From the NCBI GenBank assembly GCA_030248065.1, contig JASAMV010002937.1, positions 1-64,000 on the forward strand: a stretch of 64,000 nucleotides of DNA. The letters run 5' to 3'. This document shows, one piece after another, positions 48,622 through 60,600 of this stretch. The notes below the pieces were generated by a model. That model had not been told where the DNA came from and made no database searches. It saw only the letters and a program-made list of their open reading frames with translations. A program made the translations under genes and the position numbers. Within the stretch, counting starts at the first letter, position 1; each line of letters starts with the position of its first letter. This DNA comes from Rhynchonema sp. JSB1_4 (taxonomy: Eukaryota > Nematoda > Chromadorea > Monhysterida > Xyalidae).

Positions 48622-51600
48622 CTGCAAATGGCAGAATAGGTATGCCGTCACATTAACCTTGGGGGCACTCCAACCCAAGTCGCTCGATGCTTTTAACGTT
48701 GACACACGACACGACCGAACGGTTCGTCATATAAACGACTCGAATATCCGCCGTTGAATGCAGCCAACCAACTCACCAAATGCACCGCCCTGAACTCGTC
48801 GCCGCGTGGCTCCAATTGACACGACTGTTCGTACAACAAAGTGTCGAACGCATCCCGTTCCTGACGTTCGTGCTCACCGTAACCCGACAGCGGGTTGAGC
48901 GACTCGAAGAAATGCTGCAAAGAAGAACCTATAAATGAATGTAGTCGACATGGACAAACAATTCGATGGGCATGACAACAAGCACTCAATGGGCACTGCT
49001 TGCTTACAGTCACGAGCGCGCCAGTGGTGCGTGAACTCTGAACCGCCACACCAAACGTATGGTCCCGGAAGGACTCGAACCTCCGACCTCCCAGCCACCA
49101 GGCCTGCACAGCCAGTTGCTCTACCAACTGAGCTACGGGAACGCGGTCTGGCTGCGGCTCAAAGTTGCACTTATAGGCAAACAAGCCATACTTTGCAGAC
49201 CTGGACCTAAACGTATCACCCTGAATTCTTACACACTTGAAATGTTTCGGGTTACTGTAGCCACGTCGCGCGTGGCTTGCGTGTGAAAGAGCCAAGATCA
49301 TGAAACATTTAGTGCGCGTTTGTGTGTGTTGTTTATCGGTCAACCGCGCGAGACGTGGCTACAGTAACCCGAAACATTTCAAGTGTGTAAGAATTCAGGG
49401 TGATACGGTACTATCGTCTGGGGGTTTGCCTTTATACCTATGCAACCGTGCAGACACACACTGATTTACGCGCCACCGCGCTACAGGTCGCGCTGGCTCG
49501 CTGACTTCCATTCTACAGTTGTGTTTATCAAAAAAAACTTTCCGACAAGTATGCACCAGTACAAAGGCACGTCCACGGATCATTTCGTACAATCGTGGCC
49601 CATCTATCATTTGTTTTCAATTATTTCTTGTTTGTTGTGGTTACTTAAAAAGTCAACAAAACATCATTCGAAGTGTTGCACACTTACAGCATGTGTAATA
49701 CGAAACATTTCCACTTCCATTATCACAAACTCACCCAGCAAGACAGCGGGTTTGCCATGCTGCGAATTAATATGTAGAATCGGAGATTACCCCCAGAACC
49801 CGCAAATATCGCAATCAATTTTATCACAATCACTTTCAACCACCTCCATCGTCAATTTTTAAGGTTGAACTCGATGCGAAAAGGGGCAAAAGGAAGCTGA
49901 ACGATGAAAACAACATTCACACAAGTTGTGTCTGTGTCGTGGCTGCTGCCTAAATGCCATTCAAAGTCAGCCAGCAAAAGTCCAGTGTCACACACACACG
50001 AGGCACTTTCGGACACAGCCGTAGCTCGCGGGGTTTGGAGACAAAAGGTTGCTCGTTGCACCAACCCACACCCAAACTTGGCCGAAACCTTGCCATAGGT
50101 TTGTTTGCGACAGGACAACTGTATGCCGCATCACGGCCACACCCACGCGCAACCACGTCTGGTTCACATTGTTGGTTGAAATGTCACGCGAACAAAGTGA
50201 AAATAAAGATGTGCCACATCGCCTAGGTGGTCAGCAACACTTATCGGAACTTTTATATTGAAACAAAGTGCAAAAACACAAAAAAAAACAATCAGACACA
50301 CACGCAAACAACATTGCGCCTCAAAAAAGAATAGCGGGTTACTGTATCATCAAAAGAGAAAATGTCAATTCAAAACCAATGTCCAATTTCTTTATTTGGG
50401 TTTTGTATGAAGTGCCCCGTTGCCCCATAAATCACTGCGCATTCACTCACGCGTCAGTGACGTAAACACGCACAAACGTGCAGTCACAACGGCAACCACA
50501 TTCGACTTTCGGACGAACAGAAAATTTTCACATGAAACCATAAACTCAGTTGAACAAGGAGTGTACATACAAGAAACACCGTCCACGACTGTGACTGTTA
50601 TCCATTAGAATCGAAACTTCATGCCAGGCACTTAATTCCATGTTCTGTTTGTACACTTTGTGCTGTAATCTTCAAGCCAGATAATGCACACCTATAGCAG
50701 CGCGTTTTGGTTACGTCAATTTCGACTTGTGGTCACAGACCGGGCGGGGGTTCATCAGGGCGAATGCACCAGATGGCCACATGATCTCGAGATGTTTCTT
50801 ATTCCAACATGCCGTAAGTTGATCATTCCCTCCACCTTTCTTTCATTACAATCGCACCACCATTATGACCGCCGCCTTCCGACAAGCACAGTGGGAGTCG
50901 AACACAAAAACCACAGGTTGGGGGGCGACGTGAAAAACGAGCGGCAATTTCACTGAATGAAGACGGAACAGCGGCTATGGGCCTTCATCTAAGACAAGCC
51001 CGGCGAGAGCTGTCATTCAAAAAAGTATCGAATGTGCGCACAACCAAGGTGTCGTACCTTTTGCCAGTGATGGGAACAAATGCGCCATGCGGAAAAATGC
51101 GCTGCCAAATAGGCATACAATTAGGGTTGCACCGGGTCTGAAGCAGCATCCCCACTCCCCCGTGTACTAACCGTGTATATGACTTCGTTTTCCACAGATT
51201 GTGACGGGGGAGATTAGTAATCTTTGTCTTGGTTGGTGCAAGGTGTTCAAAAAAACCATGCACTCAACTCATGTCAAAATTACTTCATATTGTTCAGTGA
51301 CGGGATTCAAAGATCGGGCCGCGTAAGTCCATGGTGCCGGCATGGACCAAAGCCAAAAATTGGAGAACGTTGGCCAAATTTGTCGGGCTTCAATTCTCGG
51401 GACTTGTGTACTGCTGCTGGACCTTAGCTTTCAGGCCCGGCTCAGAGATCGCGGAACAACTCGGCCCAGGTCCAGTGATTTGGCTCCAAAAAGGCAAGTC
51501 CACGGCTTCATCTCATCTCATACCATATACCTGTCCGTTTCATTACCCAACCACTACTCCCAAGTTCGGTGCAACACTAACCATCCAAAGTCTCCAACAG

Positions 51601-54600
51601 CAGGCAACGAGACACATCCACACGTAAAAAAAGTGTGCGCGAAGAAAACAACATTCATTCATTATATCATCACGCATAAACGGGCCACGCAAACCCACGC
51701 ACAAACTTGAGAACCGTTGAGCACCTCTGGCACACAATGGGTCTTGTAGTTCCGTTGGTAACTACACCATGTAGGTATGTTGAGCTGGACTAAAATACAT
51801 GCATTTAATGTGGTACTTCTGAACCGGAACTGACCCGGGGCGTATTTCAGCACTTCAAGAGCCTAGCTGTCAGAAAGTGCCCTGCCCAAAACGGTGATTT
51901 CGCACAAAATGAAAGTTTAGACGTTTTCAAGAAAGTTCAAAACAGAGAAGCACTGCGCCGTAAGATTTCATTCACAAAGCATAACCGCGAGCGGACGCGA
52001 AATGTTCCCCATTGAAAACATCACCGTTCAACAGAAGAGCGCGCGCAGCAGGGAAAGAGCGCAGCGACAATTTTTGGTGGACTGACTGACTCAATGTGCG
52101 ACGGTTGACAGCGATGTTTGGAGATGGAAGTTATGGTGAAACAAGCGAGCACACACAAAGGAACCATGAAATGTTAACAGATTAGGTACATTTGCAGAGG
52201 TGTGCTACCATCGTATCATCTTGATATGTAGAATTTCGTGAAGATAGATACTGTGCCAAAATAATAAATAGCCCAAATCGAAGTCTTCAACGTCTGGGTA
52301 TAAGCTGGGCCGAAAGCCATAGAAAGGGTCACACATCAGGGCACGAAATACAAGCAACACTCCTTCCGTCCCACCAGACAGTGCCAATTTAAACTACGTG
52401 GAGCTTAAAAAGCAAAGTGGATCCTGGTATTGATATTGATACATACCTATTGAGGTGGTTGGGGGACTGGAGAAAGCCGGTTAGAGCAAGACCGCTTTCA
52501 GCAAGAAAGAGAGCAGAACCAAAAGAGCAGAGCTCTTATTTGCTTAGGCGTACACTTAGGCTTAGTTTCGTGTTTGGGCCTAGGCTTGGGCGAGGCCCAT
52601 TCCTTTTAGGTTGCTCTTTTGCACTGTACTGAATGCAGTAATGTTGGTCTGCTTCGCCCTGCTTTCGCAGACAGACCGAGGCGCCAGGGCTCGTCAGTGC
52701 GAACTCCTGGCAAATTTGCTCCCAAAAAGCCCCACCAACATATCTTATTGCTGGGCTATAATATCATTGCGTGCAAACTCAAACAGTTTTTCTGCTGTTT
52801 TTCTTGCCCAAAGTGCTCTTGCTCCAACTTTTCTCAATCGCCACCTACATTATGTATGAGGGTAAATATACGGCATGCGAGCAACAAACTCACCAACAGT
52901 CCTTTCCGTGACGTCACAGCATTTGCAATAGCAACACTGCTCAGTTGTTCATACGCAGCCAGAGACAGCAGCGGCAGAGTGTCGGAAATATGGACCAAAT
53001 CCATGGACTGTTTGGCCATAAACATATCCCTTCGTGTTACACCACGTCGATTTGTTAATCGCATTACGTAGGCAGGCACACTGATGTTTCACAGTGTGCT
53101 CTCGAATAATTGTTTTTTTGTCACTTCCTTGTTTCTGAATGTTGTTGCATAAATAAATATTGCTTCTCGTCTCGGTTGCGAGGATGTTACGGTATCAAGC
53201 TCGGTCATAGAAGTGAATCCCATCGGATTTACATCGGTCACGCACGTGACACGACTCGAATGCGTTAAATAATAGCCTGCGAACAACCTTACTTCGGTGT
53301 TGTTGGTAAATAGCTGGAAATTCCTAACTGAAAACATGTCACGTGGTGACAAAGGCACAACTAATCCGATCGCCAAGATTGATACCGCCATACATACAAG
53401 ATTACGAGTGCCTAACAATCAAGAGTCAGAATGAAAAAACCATGTGCCACAATTTGGCTAATGGACCGAAGGCGAGCAAATGTTCCGAAACCGACCGGGA
53501 GCTTAAATTGCCGAACAAACTCAAATTCTAAAAACAGAAATAGACGGCGCACTTACCTGATTGACTGTTATACCTGATAAATGTCTAGACAGAGTGTGTG
53601 TCAGCATCCTAAAAATCATTTGAGCGCAGATTCACACTGTTAGGTTGAACAAACGACAAAAAAACATTGATAACAGAGTTAGCCAAGAACGCCAAAAAAG
53701 AAGATACATACAGCACTGTGGACGTCTAAGTATGAATCACGGATATAAAAACAAAAGAAGATTTAGATAACAAAACCAAATGCGAATACCGTATAGCATG
53801 CAGAACGGACCGGAAATTGGTCAAAATGAAAGAGGAGCACGTTCTTGGAATGTGGGAGACAGATGCACACACATTTGGCGCGCCGGAAACGTGAACCAAA
53901 TTACACATACAGGGTGGGGTGAAGAGGATACACGACTGTTTGTTGAGTACCAAACATGTCGTCTATATATTGATTCGTAGCACACGAAATGGTTACAGTG
54001 GGTACCGTCCGAATACACGAAGAATCCCAACGCCCAATACATAATACGCTGCTTTTCGTGGTGGCCGGACAGTTGAGCAAACCCTATTCTGATCACGCAA
54101 ACAAACCTCCAACGACTTTTTTCCATGCTCATACTGGTCTAACTCAAACCGGCCTTGCCCAACTGTCAATCTGCCCCATGTTTGTGCACAGATGTTCTTG
54201 TACCTTAACGTTACGCATTATGCATCCACAAATGCTCCATGGCCGGATGTTTACATACAGAGTCAAATCATGCCGTGTATATTATAGTGGTGTCATTGAT
54301 ACATAGGTGGGTTACACAAGACAAAATAAATATGTAGTCATTTAGACAAACAAATTTTACAGACGCCCGCCCGCGTGATACGAAACAGTCACACTTCAAA
54401 ATGATATGAAAGCTGTTGACATTATGTACCCACGCCCGGCATACGGAATGTGAGTTATCAGCAAAAAGAATTAAAACGCCCTTCTTCTGTTGATTTGTGT
54501 ATTATTATGATTTATGAAGAGAAAACAACACAAAAAACAGAAACAGATGACAAGAAATGCAAAGACATGAATATCGTTGCTCAATTTGGTGGAATGAATG

Positions 54601-57600
54601 TTCCACCTGACCAAAACAGGAAGTTTAGAACGGAAACTACTGAAATTAATCTCTGAATGAGCCAACCGCATGCTCATTCATAGTAAACAATCCTTGAAAT
54701 CTGAACTTTTCCTCATCTCGCTGAACTACTGTATGGTATGTGATGAGGCGCAGTCACGCACAGTATGTGCACCATTACACCACCTCACTGGACTGGTGTT
54801 TTTACAAAAAGTTGCAAAATGAGTAAGAGTAAGCCGGTCCCACGGTTCTATTTCTGGTGATTCCTCATCAGAGCAGCAGCACATAAACCTGCCGACTACA
54901 GTTTACTACAACGTGGGTGCGAGAGGGAGAGAAGAGACCAACAACTGTCCGGGACTCAGATTCCCATTCATAAAATAGCAATGGACGATTATTGAGGCCC
55001 AGTCGCGCGGAGAATTATATCTCACTATAAAACTCCAAATTTCTCCACCCCACAATTTTCCAGGTAGTGCAAAACTGCGTGGGCTTCACGTTTCCATTCA
55101 TAAAAGCCGCTTCACGCGCGCAAGTCACAATGCACCACGAAGTTTGGCCAAAACCGCGACCAAACATTTTGGTTCCATTCTCAAGTGAAAGGATTGAGAA
55201 AGGGAACCTTTCCTCAAAATGCGACGCTCACAGATGTTGCCACACTCCGTTATTCTTACGCTCTTTCAGGCTAACAAATGTGAAGCGGAAACGAAAAATT
55301 ACACCGCGTGCTTGCACTGAGATGAGTCTGGTCTTCTCGAGTTTAGCCGAATTTTAGAGAATGAAATTTCAGAGCACATCGAAAGCAATGAGAACATGGA
55401 GAGACATAAAGATATGCGCGCAACAAAGGGTATACCAAAGAGTACGTGTCTGCATATCTGTGCACCATATTCACGCGTAACAACACAAATACACCAGACA
55501 AGCATCACGTGACTCGCGCCCGTGACTGCCACAATAAGCCCGGTCCGGTGTGCCGTTGCGTGGGTGTTGCGCCAGCTGCACCAAGTACAGGCCAGCCTCC
55601 TTGCAGTGGCCAATGCAGTATTTTGGCACAGTGGAAACACTACTCCACATGGTGAACAAAAGCACATTACGGTTTCTGATGTGCCGGTGACCGAATTTAT
55701 AAATAGCCAACGAATATTCATTATATGGTGACCAAGTAAATATGTAGGTCCCGTCCCGCTATAAAGAGGCGGCACAGCTGAACTGAGTAAGCAAGGGCAC
55801 AGCACACTAGGCCATGATTACATCGTGAGCAGCAACCGTAAGTAAAAACTACAAGTGGGCAACAGCCCGACCTGTTTTATGAATGGGGAACTGAAACTGC
55901 GGCTCGTTTTCCAGTTTGTGCGGGATACGGTAGCACTTTTGGGTTCGGTTTGACAGGTTACCGCGCGGGTTGTTGGGGACAAAGGCGCAATACATGCTAT
56001 ACAAATACATGACAATGCATGCTTGCTGTCATGCTCACTTCGTCTGGTAAATTTGGTATCCAGATCCACGCTCAGATTAGACAGAAATCACACATTCACG
56101 CCAACCGAGACAGTAGGCAAGCTTGAAGCCAGTAGTTTTATAATCTAATTTCGGAATGAGCTGTCCGAACAAGAAACCAATTCATGCTTCATTCGCACGT
56201 AAAGGAGGCAACAAATACACAATCGACGAAAAACATACGCCACTCGACACCCAATGGCCTCATTCCGCATGTGCCGTATTTTTATGAGTGAACAACTTGC
56301 TCGTACGTCACCAACCCAACCTACACCGACACCACAACAGTTGCACCGCCACACAACACACTGGCACTGACTGATTGACGATGGAAAGCGGAACCAAAAA
56401 CACAGACACACACACACCCACGCAAACGTGCACCATTTTCAAGAGACCAACGAGAATCACCATTGTTGTTGATCGTATATTGCTGAAGATTTTTATCTTT
56501 TCGCTGTTTCACTTGCTCAACTGTGTCGTGAAAACTGTTGTCTCGAACTACTTGGTTTCATACAGAAATGAAGAAACATTTTAGTGCGATTCCGCCATCA
56601 CAAAAACACGTTTCCAAGAGCTAGCTGATGGCAAGGACTAAAATATGAAATAATCAAAAAGACAATAAACCACATATAAAATAAAAATTCACTCACCCTA
56701 ATTGTGGGTTCCTCGGTGAGTTTGTACGGGTTCTGCTGATACATTTGAATGTCCTGTATGACGTCACCGATCTTGCGACATTTGTGGAACGAAATCATTG
56801 GGCCTGCAATACATTTTATTAGGTGATGTTTCAATTCGAAAATTGCAGCGTTGCAGTTGGGGTTCGGCTCCGGCTTTGTAGCCATCAAATCTCATACAGC
56901 TACACTCAAACCGCTGTCTGTCAGTGGCTACAATGGCAAAAACCGTGGTTTTAGGGCTTTTGACAAAAATTTTGGTCGTACGCCAACCCCCCCCCCAAAC
57001 AATTCCAAATCTGCGAGGCGGCTAGTTCAAGGTGGCTTGACCAAACACATACTGTAGATGAATGACTAATTTGACATTCATTCTCTCAAAAATTGCGACC
57101 AACAAACTACATTTACATTGCGATTTTCCAAAAAATGTTTCGCAAGTTATGCAAATTTAAGACAGGTTTCAGATGCCACAGTATCCAGAAGTCATAATAC
57201 TCCACTGAAAACCAATAAAACTATCAGATTGACGCAGATCGCATAACTCCGACAAAACAACTCAGCACATCTAGTCCAGCTCAGTGATGTTTTATCCAAA
57301 CTATAAATAAACTCACATGGTTCACTGACAGTCTGCACACTCATCGTATCAGCGTCAACTGCATTGCCCACGTTGCTCTCCAAGATCGTTTTTTTGCCAG
57401 TGACAAGGAAAAACAGAATACTTAGATGATGTCCTGAATGAAAATAAATTTCATCAATAATCAAAAGCATGAGATTCATAAATACGTGCGTATCGTTGCT
57501 ATTGGTAATACACAACATAGAAAAGCAAGTGAAACGAACAGTATTCCGTAAAAACGAAGCGGAGTTTCTGTCAAACTTGGCGATCACATTGGATCTCACT

Positions 57601-60600
57601 GTTTTTCGTGAAAGATACGTTACTCGGTTTTCTGATGAGACGCAAAACGGGTACCTACCTGACGGACCTGCTGTTGGTCCCCCTTATGCTCAAAATTTTC
57701 GATCGAAAAAAGTTGCTCGATCACAATCACACAGACTGTCGAAAAAATGCACATGGATCGGTTTTAGCGTTGCATCATTTAAAAAAACAAACAAGAAAAT
57801 CAGACAAAACCGAACAAAAAACGCACAGATAAACGCATCAATCACCAACCAAAGAATGGCACACACGGCGGGTCACATCGGCGCAACATGTCCTTGTACG
57901 GCCCGCCGTGCGCGTCGTGGAAAATCTCGTGAAATCGGGCGTAATGCGCCTGACTCGACTTGTCGATGCTCTGCAACAATGGCATTTTTATTTATAGAAT
58001 CACTTTAGCGTTTGTTGACACACACACACGCCGGAAACAAACGACTATGACCTGGCTACGGAAATGGGAATCAGGGTTGATACAAAAAAACTGTGGTGAA
58101 TTAAATTTCTTTTGAAAAGTCAGGCATGCTGTTTTTTAATTAAAAAAACACGCTTCTTTCCTGAAAACTAAAGAGACTAATTCTTCCAAAAATGGCCGTT
58201 TTCAGGTATAAATTTTGATTTTTTTTCTATTTTGGACCAATTTTCCCAAAATAGCATCTGTCGTTAAGGCAGAAAATGACAGGGCGCTATGTCACTCAGA
58301 TTTCACAGAACACAATAGGTTCCGACATATTAAAACTAGTCAAATAAACTCAAAACGAGCACAATATACAGTCAATAATTATCCCATCAAATCCAACAAT
58401 AACACATTCCACATCACAGTATGACACTATTAGTGAACCACCAACCAATTTGGTGCGTTTCAGCCTGTACACGGGCGCGCTGTTGAGCGCACAGAAGAAC
58501 TCCATTTGCGCGTTGAAATTGTTGAGATCTTCGAAACCGCACATCACCTGCAATTGATTGTATCATAATTTCTTTATTTTTTCAGCGGTGCCGAAATACA
58601 AATCAAGCAGCGAAGTCCTGATTACAACCGGACTTAATGCGAATGCTGGAACATTTCTCTCTTGAGAGGTTTTTCTGCATCTTAGCGTCGGTGCAAAACA
58701 AACCGTGTATACTTTTGAGTCACTAATTTGTCAAATAAGTTATGAAAATAAACAACACAATACATAAATAAACCTCGATAATGCGTTCATAGAGCGCCAC
58801 TCTCTCTTCGAAATATTCAGCGGAGACAACCAGTTGCTGCAGCCAATACGATAGCTGAAATCAGAATTCGATCAAAATAGAGCCTAGCGAATTGAGTTTA
58901 CCGCCTTTGTGACACATCTAGATCAAAGATTTCTATTTCAAGGTGCAATTTGCACCTAGATATCCAATTTTTAGGCACATACTGACAGATTGTGGACACT
59001 TTTGTGCAAACAGCGAATATGCCACGGGCAATTTGCAAACTATTTCCTAATCCTTAGTAATGCTCTGAATAGTAAAAAGTTCTATTCATATCTTGCAGTA
59101 ATATTTCAAAATTCCATTGTACCGTCACACCAACTAATAGTTTCACACACAGAAATGGCGGGTAACGCAAGATCCAAAAAAGTAAACCGCAAGTATTTGC
59201 CCATTAATAAATGACCGTTCGTGTGTTGTTTGCACAAGCAAAACAAGCCACAACCATACTGGCGAACGAAAAAATTTTTTTATTCAGAAAAAAATCTGAA
59301 AAATTGGTGTAAAAATTCCTACCATGGGGTTCCACACTGGCGCGGCGTGCCTGCCCGCGAATATTCAGGTAAAAACAATTCTTCTTCAAGGCCCGAATAC
59401 AATTACATTAATTTTTCAAGTGCGCTCTTTATTGTTTTTTTTAATGCTCATCTTCCCAAAAATTGCAATGCAAAACCGATTTTTTTCGTCTTCTAAGCCT
59501 TCGGTTTGGGTCAGTTTTGGCCTTCAGGTCGAAATTGTTTTTCTTGTGACCCGACGTCTGCGTCATGTGCACATATTTTGCACGCAAACAGCCTAGTTTT
59601 TCGCCCCCAATCAGCTTTACTGAAAAAGTATTGCGAAAACAAAAACAGGCTTTTCAACGAGAAATCAATAACGATACTTTACGCCCGGTGCGGCCAACGC
59701 ACAGCACAACACTCACGTTATTCGAATGGTTGATTAGCTTCATCAACTGCGGCGACTTCCTGTCCTTGTCAGCTTTGGTCCAGGCGGCATCCACGAGCTC
59801 GATGGGCCGCACCTGCACAAGAATATCGAAAACATGTCAGTCAGGGGTACGCTGGCTCCTGTGATAATACTGTGAACTCTGAACCGCCACACCAAACGTA
59901 TGCTCCCGGAAGGACTCGAACCTCCGACCTCCCAGCCACCAGGCCTGGATAGCCAGTTGCTCTACCAACTGAGCTACGGGAACGCGGTCTGGCTGCGGTT
60001 CAGAATCACTCATAAACCCAACGCACGCACGCTCAATACACAGTGCACCGCAGCACACACACATAATACCGGTCCGTCCGTTATACGCCTCGACGCGTAT
60101 GGGTGTGTGTCTATTCGCCAGACCACAATACGGCCATGAGGTGCACTCGCACTGACGGTCACCTGGTCCACCTACATATCGGTGTAAATGGCTCGAAACG
60201 AGCACCCAAACAGATGCTGCACAGTTCACGTGTCTTTAGTTGCGCATGCTGCGATTTGTTTGTTGTCCCTTTTTGCAAGAGAAGAGGAATAAACGAAGCA
60301 CTGGGCTATACGTATAGTAACACTACGCTAACACGAGCCCGATTTCGGAGGTGCTAGATTGGTGAAACGTTCATACGTGGCTACTGATGTGGGAAAGGTC
60401 ACACGTTGTGGAATACAACGTGGTGCATGAGGATTTCTCTTTCTTTTGGTTTTGCTAGTGCACCAACTCCGAAATTGGGCTCGTGTTGGCGTAGTTTGCC
60501 TTTACATGCTATAGTAAATTTCTAATTTCGTTGGCTCATGCATTTTTACAGACGCAGGACCGCGAACCGAATGTTTCAGTCACACAAGCTGTGTGTGTCA

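Larger units (their letters stand above)
48915..56696 (-). other. Large SOS intron (7.8 kb) with repeats and unresolved coding islands
   Basis: Holds a tRNA-like repeat (49061-49142), a fold-back (49212-49407) and a fragment shared with X (52621-52701). There are also short segments that look coding but could not be joined: a possible exon at 50701-50813 bounded by TATAGCAG and GTAAGTTG; an ORF with a signal-like start at 53089-53418 (-) followed by an AG/GT-bounded segment near 52885-53083; 53780-53980 (+); and about 55060-55230 (+) after TTTTCCAG. The rest shows nothing convincing. Confidence 0.6.

Noticed and set aside
48693..49343. 216-codon ORF joining tRNA-like DNA to an SOS exon
   Set aside because: The part with VAQLVEQLAVQAW is the translated tRNA-like repeat, intronic by splice signals. 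Only 48777-48914 is coding.
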